Source of the DNA: Myroides odoratus DSM 2801
GTDB taxonomy: Bacteria; Bacteroidota; Bacteroidia; Flavobacteriales; Flavobacteriaceae
DNA length: 57,069 nt
Reading direction: 5' to 3'
Assembly (NCBI RefSeq): GCF_000243275.1
Contig: NZ_CM001437.1
Location: 1,083,006 to 1,140,074 of the forward strand
Part shown: positions 9,416 to 20,218 of the stretch, one piece after another
How the letters are laid out: every line of letters begins with the position of its first letter
Numbering within the stretch: position 1 is the first letter of the stretch
Notes under the pieces: model-generated
What the model was told of the DNA's origin: nothing
Databases searched by the model: none
The model's input: only the letters and a program-made list of their open reading frames with translations
Made by a program: the position numbers and the translations under genes

Positions 9416-9450
9416 TTTACTGTGTACGGTTAATGGTTAACAGTTTACTA
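9416..9450. repeat. Five degenerate 7-base words (consensus near TTAANGG)
   Basis: TTTACTG, TGTACGG, TTAATGG, TTAACAG and TTTACTA lie in exact 7-base register between the terminator and the last codon of recN. The same word family forms the 15-copy array at 50651-50760. Confidence 0.55.
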
Positions 9451-11103
9451 ACCATTCAACAACTCCTTTGCATGTTGCAAAGCAGAGGCTGTAATATCTT
9501 TTCCAGATAACATCTGTGCAATTTCTTCTACGCGATGTTCCTGATCCAATTGAATTAATTTAGAGGTCGTAGATTCTCCTTCCGAAGCTTTGAATACTTT
9601 ATAATGTTGGTGCCCTTTGGCAGCAATTTGAGGTAAATGTGTAATAGCAAAAACCTGCATCAAGGTACTCATATCTTTCATGATTACACCCATTTTATCT
9701 GCTACTTCTCCAGATACTCCGGTATCAATTTCATCAAAAATAATCGTTGGTAAATTCGAATATCGCGCTAAAATCGCTTTAATCGCCAACATAATACGCG
9801 ACAATTCCCCACCAGAAGCTACCTTTTTCAACAAGCCATAATCCATGCCTTTATTTGCAGAAAATTGCAGTTGCATTTGATCCTTTCCATTGGTTAAATA
9901 CTGATCTACTGTTTTAAAATCAAATTGGAAAGTCGCATGTGGCATTCCAACTAACGTCAATATTTCTACTAACTGATCGCTCAAAGCAGGAATTGCTTGC
10001 TGTCTTGCTTGAGATAACTGATCCGCCAATTGGTCTAACTTAACCAACAACGCTTCAATCTGTTGTTCTACAGCGACAATTTTATGCTGAACTTCCCCAA
10101 CTTTGAATACCTTATCATTTAAGCCCGTTTCAATAGCTATTAGCTCTTCTACTGAATTTACTTGATGTTTCTTTTGCAAAGCATACAACACTTGTAAACG
10201 TTCGTGTAATACGGTTAAACGCTCCGGATCAGAAACCACATGGTCGACTTCACGTTCAATTTCATTTGCTAAATCTGCTAATTCAATTTCCGCACTAACC
10301 ACGCGATTATAAAGCTCTTCATAATCTTTAGAAACGGTTGCTGTTTTCTGTAGGGTTTGACGCAATTCTTTTAATCCTTGAATCACTCCCATTTGATCCG
10401 TTGTTAGAATCTGAGTAGCTTGCGCAAAACTTTCACGCACATGTTCAACATTGTTTAATTTTTCGAATTCACTTTCTAATTCTACTTGATCAATTGTTGT
10501 CAATTGTAGCGCCTCTAATTCTTCTAGAAGAAAAGCATTGTAGTCTTGCTCTTTTAGCAGTTCTATTTCCTCTTCTTTTAGTTGTTTAAGCTCACTAACA
10601 GAAGTCTTATATAATTTTAATTGTTTTTGATATTCCTCTAAAGTCTCTTCGTTCTTGGCGATAGCATCAATAACTTTTATTTGATACGTTTCTTCGCTCA
10701 ATTCACTCGTTTGATGTTGAGAGTGAATATCCAATAACACAGCACTTAATTCCTGTAAATCCGTTAGATTTACGGGAGAATCATTTACAAAAGCTCTAGA
10801 TTTTCCAGACGGTAAAATTTCTCTTCGGATGATGGTAATAGGCTCATAGTCCATATCCAAGAAAGAATATAGCTCTTCTAATTTATAAGGATCAACTTTG
10901 AATTGTCCTTCAATCACGCATTTTTCATCCTTATTTTTGAGGGAACCTAAATCTGCTCGTTTTCCTTGTAACAGGCCTAATGCGCCTAAAACAATTGATT
11001 TTCCAGCACCGGTTTCACCAGTAATAATAGAAAAACCTTTAAAAAACTCAATTTCTAAATGATCAATTAAAGCGAAATTTTTTATACTCAATGAAGTAAG
11101 CAT
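9448..11103 (-). CDS. recN: DNA repair protein RecN
   Basis: SMC-like ATPase that acts early in double-strand-break repair. At 551 residues it has an N-terminal ABC half with Walker A GETGAGKS at about residues 29-36, a long Glu/Gln-rich coiled coil from about 150 to 370, and a C-terminal half with the signature region SGGELSR and Walker B TIIFDEIDTG followed by THLPQIAA. It is the last gene of the bamD-rpoZ-coaBC-DUF4835-recN cluster, 36 bases after DUF4835, and ends at a bidirectional terminator. Confidence 0.97.
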   Translation of the reverse strand: MLTSLSIKNFALIDHLEIEFFKGFSIITGETGAGKSIVLGALGLLQGKRADLGSLKNKDEKCVIEGQFKVDPYKLEELYSFLDMDYEPITIIRREILPSGKSRAFVNDSPVNLTDLQELSAVLLDIHSQHQTSELSEETYQIKVIDAIAKNEETLEEYQKQLKLYKTSVSELKQLKEEEIELLKEQDYNAFLLEELEALQLTTIDQVELESEFEKLNNVEHVRESFAQATQILTTDQMGVIQGLKELRQTLQKTATVSKDYEELYNRVVSAEIELADLANEIEREVDHVVSDPERLTVLHERLQVLYALQKKHQVNSVEELIAIETGLNDKVFKVGEVQHKIVAVEQQIEALLVKLDQLADQLSQARQQAIPALSDQLVEILTLVGMPHATFQFDFKTVDQYLTNGKDQMQLQFSANKGMDYGLLKKVASGGELSRIMLAIKAILARYSNLPTIIFDEIDTGVSGEVADKMGVIMKDMSTLMQVFAITHLPQIAAKGHQHYKVFKASEGESTTSKLIQLDQEHRVEEIAQMLSGKDITASALQHAKELLNG

Positions 11104-11139
11104 AAGCCGAAACTATTAAATTTTACAACCGAAAGATAC

Positions 11140-12030
11140 TTATAAATTATTCCATTTAGAAGCATTTAGAGGAGATATTGCATGTAATATTTCAGTCACA
11201 CGTTTCTTGTTGCGATCTGCAATTCCACTATATACATTCACTAATTCTTCTGTTTTAGCATCAAAAAACACGCGAATTAAAAGAGAATTAGATCGCACTG
11301 CATTATATTGTCTTAAATCTTCCAAGCCTTTAAATATTCCATCGCGTCCGCCTTCTAAGCTCTCACTCATCGTATCTAATCCGGTACGGTGATACGTGTA
11401 TAAAGCCTCTCGAAAAGGTCTACTTGCTCCTGAAGTTAGATCGTTAATTAACGTATAACGCGTATTGGTTCCATCTCCTTGCTTCCATCCTTTTGCTCCA
11501 GACTGTTGAGCCATTGAAGCGATTAAAGAAGCTTCTTGATAGTAAGCATTACCCCCATCTTTTGCAAAGGTATCTCCATCCATCCCTAAAACAACATGAA
11601 CATAAAAAGAAACCAAAGAGATTAAATTAGATTCATATGTCCCTGCGCTATAGCGCAAAGGCTCAAACTCCGTGTAATTAAATGCAATATCCTTGTCATT
11701 GAAATTCAATACCGGACTTGTATAGGTCGTATTGAAAATAGGACGACCATATTGCACTTGCAAAGTACCAGAGATATTCGCATTATTGTCGAAAGAACTT
11801 ACTGTCAACAAAAAGGTACAATCTATTTTCTCATTGGAGTTCATTCGTTGAGACGTCCAGGTGGTTTGATTCAACAATTCTTTTAAAGACTTTTCTAAGG
11901 TTCGGAAATAATTTTGATGTGCATTTCCTACTTGTGCGAAATTTATACTCACATTAGCGTTCAATTCTTGTGCTTGGCATGTGCCCATCCAAAGAAAAAA
12001 ACAAGCGAAAAGTCCAAAAAGTTTATTCAT
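11140..12030 (-). CDS. DUF4835-family secreted protein
   Basis: Conserved Bacteroidetes protein of unknown function. I chose ATG 12030 because it directly begins a signal peptide (MNKLFGLFACFFLWMGTCQA, cleaved before QELNANV); the frame is open further upstream to 12066. The mature part starts LNANVSINF, typical of DUF4835, and ends LNASKWN. The start overlaps the coaBC stop by 8 bases, so it is translationally coupled. Its place between coaBC and recN is the usual flavobacterial order. A periplasmic or outer-membrane location is likely. Confidence 0.88.
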   Translation of the reverse strand: MNKLFGLFACFFLWMGTCQAQELNANVSINFAQVGNAHQNYFRTLEKSLKELLNQTTWTSQRMNSNEKIDCTFLLTVSSFDNNANISGTLQVQYGRPIFNTTYTSPVLNFNDKDIAFNYTEFEPLRYSAGTYESNLISLVSFYVHVVLGMDGDTFAKDGGNAYYQEASLIASMAQQSGAKGWKQGDGTNTRYTLINDLTSGASRPFREALYTYHRTGLDTMSESLEGGRDGIFKGLEDLRQYNAVRSNSLLIRVFFDAKTEELVNVYSGIADRNKKRVTEILHAISPLNASKWNNL

Positions 12031-13228
12031 AGTGTTGAATGATTTTATTGACAATATCTTTAGCAACCTCCTCTTTTGATTTTAGTTCCATTGGTTGAAC
12101 AGTAAAATCACGATCAATAAAGGTAACCTTATTGGTTGGTTTTCCAAAACCTGCACCCGTATCATTTAGCGAGTTTAACACAATCAAATCGAGATTCTTC
12201 TTGGTTATCTTCTGCTTGGCATGTTCCACTTCATTTTCTGTTTCCAGTGCAAAACCAATCAAATACTGTTGCTTTTTCAGTGCGCCTAATGAAGCAAGTA
12301 TATCTGGATTCTTATCTAGGGTTATACTAAACTCCTCAGCGTTCTTTTTTATTTTTTGCGTTGCGACATCCTTTGGTCGATAATCTGCCACTGCAGCTGC
12401 AGCTACGACTACATCTACCTCATCAAAATGCTGATGACAAGCCTCGTACATTTCCGATGCGGACATCACGGCAATTACTTGAACACGGGGATCTGCTATC
12501 TTTTGATTGGTCGGACCACTCACTAAGATTACCGTTCCGCCTTGCTTTGCTACTTCTTTGGCAATATCATACCCCATTTTTCCTGAAGAGTGATTACCAA
12601 TAAAACGCACAGGGTCGATCGGTTCGTATGTTGGACCGGCTGTAATTAATATTTTTTTACCTTGAAGAGGTAAATTTTGATTCAATGATTCTTCTAGCAC
12701 AGCAACAATCGTTTCTGGCTCTGACATTCTACCTTGTCCAATTAATCCGCTTGCTAATTCTCCTTCTTCTGCGGGAATTATCACGTGATTATATGAAGTT
12801 AAAGTAGCTAAATTTCTTGCTGTTGAAGGGTGCACGTACATGTCTAAGTCCATAGCAGGCGCTATATAAACGGGACATTTTGCAGACATATAAACGGCTA
12901 AAAGTAGATTATCACATAACCCATTGGCCATTTTAGCTAAAACATTAGCTGTAGCAGGGGCAATAAGCATGATATCTGCCCAAAGTGCTAATTCTACATG
13001 GTTATTCCATGTACCGCTTTCTTTGGAGTTAAAAAACTCAGTATACACTGGTTTTTTAGATAAAGTAGATAAAGTAAACGGGGTAACAAATTGATGAGAA
13101 GCAGGTGTCATGATCACTTGGACCTCGGCACCTGCTTTAATAAGTAAACGTACTAAACTTGCCGTTTTATAAGCGGCAATTCCACCAGTTACACCTAGTA
13201 ATATTTTTTTTCCGCTTAACACTGACAT
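12023..13228 (-). CDS. coaBC: Bifunctional phosphopantothenoylcysteine decarboxylase / phosphopantothenate-cysteine ligase
   Basis: Two consecutive steps of coenzyme A synthesis. The N-terminal CoaC flavoprotein domain (about 1-180) has GGIAAYK, the catalytic His in NHVEL and the APATANVLAKMANG loop. The C-terminal CoaB ligase domain (about 190-400) has ITAGPTYEPIDPVR and the GNHSSGKMG nucleotide loop. By eye, the position corresponding to the E. coli CoaC Cys158 (in ACG) reads Ser here (ASGLIGQGRM); other phyla also lack that Cys, so I would not call it defective. 401 residues, normal length. It lies 13 bases after rpoZ. Confidence 0.96.
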   Translation of the reverse strand: MSVLSGKKILLGVTGGIAAYKTASLVRLLIKAGAEVQVIMTPASHQFVTPFTLSTLSKKPVYTEFFNSKESGTWNNHVELALWADIMLIAPATANVLAKMANGLCDNLLLAVYMSAKCPVYIAPAMDLDMYVHPSTARNLATLTSYNHVIIPAEEGELASGLIGQGRMSEPETIVAVLEESLNQNLPLQGKKILITAGPTYEPIDPVRFIGNHSSGKMGYDIAKEVAKQGGTVILVSGPTNQKIADPRVQVIAVMSASEMYEACHQHFDEVDVVVAAAAVADYRPKDVATQKIKKNAEEFSITLDKNPDILASLGALKKQQYLIGFALETENEVEHAKQKITKKNLDLIVLNSLNDTGAGFGKPTNKVTFIDRDFTVQPMELKSKEEVAKDIVNKIIQHYE

Positions 13229-13241
13229 GTTGTAGTATATG

Positions 13242-13559
13242 CTATTTGTTAACTTCTTTGAATGAAACTTTTCCTTCCAACCATTCTTCTACTGCTAATG
13301 CTTGTGCTTTTGGAAGTTTCTCATAGAACTTTGATACTTCAATTTGTTCTTTATTTTCAAAAACCTCATCTAAGCTATCATTGTTAGTAGCAAACTCCTC
13401 TAACTTATCAATCAATTCGTTTTTAATTTCAACGTTGATTTGACTTGCTCTTTTTGCGATAATAGTAATAGCTTCATAGATATTACCAGTTGGTTCTTCA
13501 ATTTTACTTTTGTTGTAAGTAATTGTGTTTACTGGAGCAGTTGTTTTCTTTAAATCCAT
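13242..13559 (-). CDS. rpoZ: RNA polymerase subunit omega
   Basis: Small RNA polymerase assembly subunit of the Bacteroidetes type, 105 residues. The conserved core NIYEAITIIAKRASQIN matches the omega helix that packs on beta-prime. The acidic C-terminal extension ends EEWLEGKVSF. Bacteroidetes omega is often annotated only as a conserved protein; position between bamD and coaBC supports the assignment. It begins 12 bases after the bamD stop. Confidence 0.9.
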   Translation of the reverse strand: MDLKKTTAPVNTITYNKSKIEEPTGNIYEAITIIAKRASQINVEIKNELIDKLEEFATNNDSLDEVFENKEQIEVSKFYEKLPKAQALAVEEWLEGKVSFKEVNK

Positions 13560-13571
13560 TTTACGCTTAGG

Positions 13572-14387
13572 TTATTTTGAAATTTTTTGTAATTCTGTGT
13601 TTATTTCTGCAAGCATTTTATCTGCTTTCTCTTTGTATTTTGTTTCGCTGTTGAAGCGAATCAACGCATCGTACATTCCTTTTGCATTGTTTAATCGTTC
13701 TTCCAATCGACTGTACACGCTATTCATTGCTAATTTATAGGCTGAATCCAATTTGTAATATAAAGCATCTTCTTTATATTCCGTTCCTGGAAAGTCATAG
13801 ATAAAGTTATCTAAAGCAACTATTGCAGCTCCATAATTTCTCGTATAAGCACCAATCGTATTCAATTGTTTAGCGTTTTCAAACGATTTTTGTTCCAGTT
13901 TTTTATTCATCTCACTCATGATTGAGTTCGCTTCAAAAATAAAATCTGAACCTGGATATTGGTCAATAAATTTTTGTAACTTACCGATTGTCGTATTTGT
14001 AATCGTCTGATCCAAAGAATAAACAGGAGATAATTCTACCCCACATTTAATTTCTTTTAGTAAAGCTTCTTCTCTGCGCTCCGCTCTAGGATACGTTGCT
14101 GCAAATAATTTGAATCGCTCAGCCGCTAACATATAATCTTTCGTTACATAGGTAGCTTCTGCAAAGTTGAAGTACATGTCCTCATACCCTGGTCGACCTC
14201 TAAACGAAGTCTCTACTTGTTCATATAATCGGATAGCCTTTCTATACTTTTGTTGTTCATAGTATGTATTAGCAACATCCTTTTTGAATTCTAAATCTTC
14301 TGATTTCATTGCTTTCTGTAAGGGTGAACACCCTACAAAAGTCAAAGCCAAAAGAGATAATCCGACGTATTTTTTCATTTCGTTCAT
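13572..14387 (-). CDS. bamD: Outer-membrane assembly lipoprotein BamD
   Basis: Lipoprotein component of the BAM complex that inserts beta-barrels in the outer membrane. Lipobox FVGC with Cys20 from ATG 14387, or Cys17 if translation starts at the ATG at 14378 (MKKYVG). TPR-like repeats follow, with family-typical YYEQQKYRKAIRLYEQV, RPGYEDMYFNFAEATY, LAAERFKLFAATYP and DQYPGSDFIFEA. 271 residues, normal length. It is the first gene of a five-gene operon with a good -33/-7 promoter upstream. Confidence 0.95.
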   Translation of the reverse strand: MNEMKKYVGLSLLALTFVGCSPLQKAMKSEDLEFKKDVANTYYEQQKYRKAIRLYEQVETSFRGRPGYEDMYFNFAEATYVTKDYMLAAERFKLFAATYPRAERREEALLKEIKCGVELSPVYSLDQTITNTTIGKLQKFIDQYPGSDFIFEANSIMSEMNKKLEQKSFENAKQLNTIGAYTRNYGAAIVALDNFIYDFPGTEYKEDALYYKLDSAYKLAMNSVYSRLEERLNNAKGMYDALIRFNSETKYKEKADKMLAEINTELQKISK

Positions 14388-14437
14388 TCGGTATTAAACA
14401 ATCACCTGTTTGAGTTATAGCACTTCAAAAGCAACTG

Positions 14438-14467
14438 CAAATTTAGTTATATAATTGCATTATACAA
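14438..14467 (-). promoter_or_regulatory. Promoter of the bamD-recN operon
   Basis: On the minus strand TTG (14465-14467), a 19-base spacer and TAAATTTG (14438-14445) match the Bacteroidetes -33/-7 pattern exactly; the box is 50 bases before the bamD start. Confidence 0.7.
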
Positions 14468-14526
14468 AAACCTTTCTTTACTAAAAAGAAAAAAAGGTCT
14501 TTTTTGTTTTATTTTAACAGGATAAT

Positions 14527-14994
14527 TTAGTAAACAATTGATGCTTTCTTACTTAAGTCTGTCCTTTTCTGAAGCCAATCTGTCCAATATTCTTTATCAT
14601 CAATCGAGAAAAAATAATTTTTATCTGCCGTTTTTACACATAAGAAATTACCTGAGTCATTGAAAACATAAGCTGATCGTTTGCGAAATCTTCGATAACC
14701 ATATCCGCCAAATTTCCCCATATAATCGATATTTTCTACTGCGATTTCCTCAATATCTTGAAAGAGAATCGTATTTTGTTTGCGTAAACCAAATACGAGT
14801 GCTTCTGCTGTATGTCCGATAGTATATTCTAAAGAAGAAGTATACAAATGGATTACCAGTACAAGAACCGCTAAAGATCCTAAAAACCAGTAATCTCCCG
14901 TTACAATACCAAAAAAAACAAGTACTGAACAAGTAAAAAACACCATAAACCGTGCTGTTTTCTGTTTGTAAATATTCATTTTTTCGGTGTACAT
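14527..14994 (-). CDS. Membrane protein with two TM helices and a PH-like cytoplasmic part, unknown function
   Basis: 155 residues; I do not recognise a named family. After a basic start, two adjacent hydrophobic segments (about 15-50) form a hairpin in the inner membrane. The remainder alternates strands with aromatic and charged residues (TILFQDIEEIAVENIDYMG, NYFFSIDDKEYWTDWLQKR), which resembles bacterial PH-domain membrane proteins. Start at ATG 14994, or ATG 14979 (MNIYKQK). It is a single gene, upstream of the bamD operon and beyond the ferritin terminator. Confidence 0.75.
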   Translation of the reverse strand: MYTEKMNIYKQKTARFMVFFTCSVLVFFGIVTGDYWFLGSLAVLVLVIHLYTSSLEYTIGHTAEALVFGLRKQNTILFQDIEEIAVENIDYMGKFGGYGYRRFRKRSAYVFNDSGNFLCVKTADKNYFFSIDDKEYWTDWLQKRTDLSKKASIVY

Positions 14995-15011
14995 CCTTGC
15001 CTTGCTATATA

Positions 15012-15048
15012 AAGATAAAAAGATGCTTGTATGGCATCTTTTTATCTT
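15012..15048 (-). terminator. Terminator of the ligA-dapA-ferritin operon
   Basis: AAGATAAAAAGATGC (15012-15026) pairs perfectly with GCATCTTTTTATCTT (15034-15048); it lies directly downstream of the ferritin gene on the minus strand. Confidence 0.85.
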
Positions 15049-15066
15049 GTTTTAATTTTCTTATGA

Positions 15067-15585
15067 TTAAACGGTAGTAGCAGTTGCACCTGCATCTCCT
15101 CTAAAGCTCTTCATGTCATTGTCGAATAAATAAAGTCCTCCTTTATCATCTCCAATAAGATTGATTTTATCTAAAATCGTACGCGCAGTTGCTTCTTCTT
15201 CAATTTGCTCAGACACATACCACTGTAGGAAATTGTGCGTTGCATAATCGCGTTCTTCTAAAGCAATATGCACTAATTCATTGATGCTTTTTGATACAAA
15301 TACCTCATGTGCAAATAATTGTGTAAAAAGCGTCTTAAATGAAGCATAATCCAACTCAGGTTTCGCTACTGCTGGAATGGTTGCTTCTCCACCTCTTTGA
15401 TTGATATATTTTACCAATTTAAGCATATGTGTACGCTCTTCATTCGATTGATCGTACATAAAAGAAGCAATTCCTTCAAAACCTTGAACTTCTGCCCAAG
15501 TTGCCATCGCTAAATAAATTTGAGATGAATCACCTTCTATTTTAATCTGTCCGTTTAAAGCATCTTGCAATTTTTTCGATAACAT
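15067..15585 (-). CDS. ftnA: Ferritin (FtnA type)
   Basis: Cytoplasmic iron-storage protein that oxidises Fe(II) and stores it as a ferric mineral in a 24-subunit shell. 172 residues. Aligned by eye with E. coli FtnA, all ferroxidase ligands are present at the same numbers: Glu17, Glu49/Glu50, His53 (NEERTHM), Glu94, Gln127 and Glu130 (FLQWYVSEQIEEE). The tail GDAGATATTV is an extra Ala/Thr-rich extension. It is the last gene of its operon, 5 bases after dapA, so its supply may be set partly by housekeeping transcription; no separate promoter was seen. Confidence 0.96.
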   Translation of the reverse strand: MLSKKLQDALNGQIKIEGDSSQIYLAMATWAEVQGFEGIASFMYDQSNEERTHMLKLVKYINQRGGEATIPAVAKPELDYASFKTLFTQLFAHEVFVSKSINELVHIALEERDYATHNFLQWYVSEQIEEEATARTILDKINLIGDDKGGLYLFDNDMKSFRGDAGATATTV

Positions 15586-15590
15586 AGTTT

Positions 15591-16475
15591 CTAATTTTTG
15601 AGTTTTATAAATTCTTTTTCTATTCGTTGTTTTAATTCTTGATCCACTGGAACCAATGGTAATCTCAATTCATTTTCAATTACCTCTGCTTGTTCTAAAA
15701 CCGCTTTAATTCCCCCTGGATTTCCTTGTTCAAATATCATATCAATAATAGGCATCATTTGGTATTGCAACTGAAAAGCCTCTTTGATTTTTCCTTCTAA
15801 CCCCAAGCGAATCATCGTTGAAAAAGGTTGTGGAACCCCTTGTCCAATCACAGAAATAACTCCAGCTCCACCTGCTAATACTAAAGGCAACGCAATCGCA
15901 TCATCTCCAGAAATAACAAGAAAATCTTGACGAGTTGATTGTCTAATCAATTCCATTCCTTGAACAAGATCACCTGCTGCTTCTTTAATTCCCACAATAT
16001 TTGGAAATTCATTGGCTAAGCGAATAACCGTTTTAGGACTCATATTGCTTCCTGTACGTCCTGGCACATTGTACAATAGAATCGGCAAGCTACTTTGTTG
16101 TGCAATCGCTTTGAAATGTTGGTAGATTCCTTCTTGTGTAGGTTTGTTGTAGTAAGGAGATACCGATAAGATAGCATCAAATCCTGCTAAGTTAGCTGGA
16201 TTTAGCTCCTCAACAACCTGTGCTGTATTATTTCCTCCAACACCTAAAACCATCGGTAACTTACCTGCATTCGCCTTTATTACAGTCTGTTTCACTACTT
16301 CCTTTTCTTCCTGCGTTAAAGTAGCAGCTTCTCCTGTTGTTCCTAAAACTACAAGATATTCCACTCCTCCCTCAGTCACATAGTGTACTAAACGCTCCAG
16401 CGCCTCAACATCAACAGATTTGTCTTTTTTAAATGGAGTAATCAAAGCCACTCCCGTACCTTTTAGCGATTGCAT
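15591..16475 (-). CDS. dapA: 4-hydroxy-tetrahydrodipicolinate synthase
   Basis: Condenses pyruvate with aspartate semialdehyde, the first committed step to diaminopimelate and lysine. 294 residues, TIM barrel. Active-site residues visible: Thr46-Thr47 (GTTGEA), Tyr109 ([11 protein letters not shown]), Tyr135 ([10 protein letters not shown]), Arg140 and the Schiff-base Lys164 (GIKEA). It follows the DUF6913 gene by 6 bases and precedes ferritin by 5. Confidence 0.97.
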   Translation of the reverse strand: MQSLKGTGVALITPFKKDKSVDVEALERLVHYVTEGGVEYLVVLGTTGEAATLTQEEKEVVKQTVIKANAGKLPMVLGVGGNNTAQVVEELNPANLAGFDAILSVSPYYNKPTQEGIYQHFKAIAQQSSLPILLYNVPGRTGSNMSPKTVIRLANEFPNIVGIKEAAGDLVQGMELIRQSTRQDFLVISGDDAIALPLVLAGGAGVISVIGQGVPQPFSTMIRLGLEGKIKEAFQLQYQMMPIIDMIFEQGNPGGIKAVLEQAEVIENELRLPLVPVDQELKQRIEKEFIKLKN

Positions 16476-16481
16476 ATTCGT

Positions 16482-16994
16482 TTATTTCGTTTTAAAAATA
16501 GTTATATAATTCATTAAATGTTTAGCATATTGTGTCGCTTGTAGCTCCTGAATATCTAAACTAAAGTGGTTGATTTTTGGTGTTACTGTTGCAACTCCAA
16601 CCTTAAATTTCGCCTTCGATTTCGCACTCACCCATAGTAAAGGTACAATATCTTTTGCATAAAAATTAATCAACAAGTCAAAAGGTTGATCGATAAAGTT
16701 CTTTACTTCTTGATTGTGAATATCCCCCGTTAATGTAAAATCACTCATACTAAACGATGGATCTATCAATTGCTTAGTCTTGGTTAATCCTGTATAAACC
16801 AAAACATTAATCTGATTGGCCGACACACCACTTTGACGCAGTGCTTGAATTAACTCATCCACTTTCGACACTTCACTTTTTTCAATTAAAATACCTATCG
16901 TTTGAGGTTTAAAGTCAAAATCTGACGCTAAACCTTTTAACGTAGCCTGATTAATTGCTTTTCTTAATGTTTTCTTCTTGAAAGTACTAAACAT
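16482..16994 (-). CDS. Conserved flavobacterial protein (DUF6913-like)
   Basis: 170 residues, no signal peptide. It matches my memory of the DUF6913 family found between ligA and dapA in Flavobacteriaceae; the function is unknown. Features: basic N-terminus (STFKKKTLRKAIN), a Rossmann-like alternation (TIGILIEKSE, QINVLVYTGL, FDLLINFYAKD) and C-terminal LMNYITIFK. Co-transcription with dapA (6-base gap) is likely. Confidence 0.75.
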   Translation of the reverse strand: MFSTFKKKTLRKAINQATLKGLASDFDFKPQTIGILIEKSEVSKVDELIQALRQSGVSANQINVLVYTGLTKTKQLIDPSFSMSDFTLTGDIHNQEVKNFIDQPFDLLINFYAKDIVPLLWVSAKSKAKFKVGVATVTPKINHFSLDIQELQATQYAKHLMNYITIFKTK

Positions 16995-17058
16995 AATTCT
17001 TTGATAAGAAGTAAAGTTAGAAAAAGCCTAATAATATTCTAACTACTTTAACAACAAA

Positions 17059-19543
<2,485 letters not shown>

Positions 19544-19564
19544 CATAATAATTTCTTTGAAAGA

Positions 19565-19572
19565 CAAAAATA
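19565..19572 (-). promoter_or_regulatory. -7 promoter box of the DUF6495-ligA-dapA-ferritin operon
   Basis: TATTTTTG on the minus strand, a perfect TAnnTTTG match, 21 bases before ATG 19543. No clear -33. Confidence 0.55.
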
Positions 19573-19668
19573 CTAATTATAAAACGTAATTTTTGAGTTT
19601 AGGGCAGTAAGCCGATAAAAAATATTTTTACTTCAACCTACTGACAAACCGTTGTCAATCCTCCCTCT

Positions 19669-19676
19669 TACATTTG
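19669..19676 (+). promoter_or_regulatory. -7 promoter box of the DinB-like gene
   Basis: TACATTTG, exact TAnnTTTG match, 28 bases before the ATG at 19705. Confidence 0.55.
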
Positions 19677-19704
19677 TGGTATAACAAAGAAAAATACACT
19701 TCAA

Positions 19705-20175
19705 ATGAACACAGTTATTATTTCCAAAGAACAACTTTTACAGTACTGGCAAGGACAAAGAAACTTAACAAGACGCGTAATCGAAGCTTTTTCCGAAGAT
19801 GATTTATTCAACTTCACTATTGGAGGAATGCGCCCTTTCTCTATGATGTGCGCTGAATTAATTGCTATTGCAGTCCCTTCACTAAAGTCGATCACATCCA
19901 ATCAAATTACGAAATTTGACGAGAAACCAACATTTACATCTAAAGCTGCATTACTAAAACAATGGGATGAAGATACGGTTCAAATTAATGCATTATTCCC
20001 TCTACTTACTGAGGCGCAATTTCAAAACAACTTTGTGTTATTTGGAGAACATGATTTGAAAATTCAACAGCATGTATTTTACTTCATCGACAACGAAATT
20101 CACCACCGTGGGCAAGCCTATGTGTACCTACGTGCTTTAGGAATTGAACCTCCTTATTTCTGGGAGACATTCTAA
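19705..20175 (+). CDS. DinB-family protein
   Basis: Four-helix-bundle protein, 156 residues, of the DinB/DfdB-like superfamily, which includes putative metal-dependent thiol-S-transferases. The C-terminal metal-site signature is present (DNEIHHRGQAYVYLRALG), with paired His, but the usual central His is not obvious in MRPFSMMCAEL, so catalysis is uncertain. The gene is convergent with a WYL-domain regulator and shares a terminator that overlaps both stop codons. DinB-like genes are often next to such regulators, so co-regulation is possible but not shown. Confidence 0.87.
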   Translation: MNTVIISKEQLLQYWQGQRNLTRRVIEAFSEDDLFNFTIGGMRPFSMMCAELIAIAVPSLKSITSNQITKFDEKPTFTSKAALLKQWDEDTVQINALFPLLTEAQFQNNFVLFGEHDLKIQQHVFYFIDNEIHHRGQAYVYLRALGIEPPYFWETF

Positions 20176-20218
20176 AAAAATAAAGTCCTTTCAATAAAAT
20201 GAAAGGACTTTATTTTTT
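20175..20218. terminator. Bidirectional terminator overlapping the stop codons of both convergent genes
   Basis: AAAAAATAAAGTCCTTTCA (20175-20193) pairs with TGAAAGGACTTTATTTTTT (20200-20218). Base 20175 is the last base of the DinB stop, and the regulator stop (20210-20212) lies in the right arm. Confidence 0.92.

Noticed and set aside
12132..12603. Several plus-strand frames opposite coaBC
   Set aside because: All are antisense shadows of a full-length, well-matched CoaBC protein.
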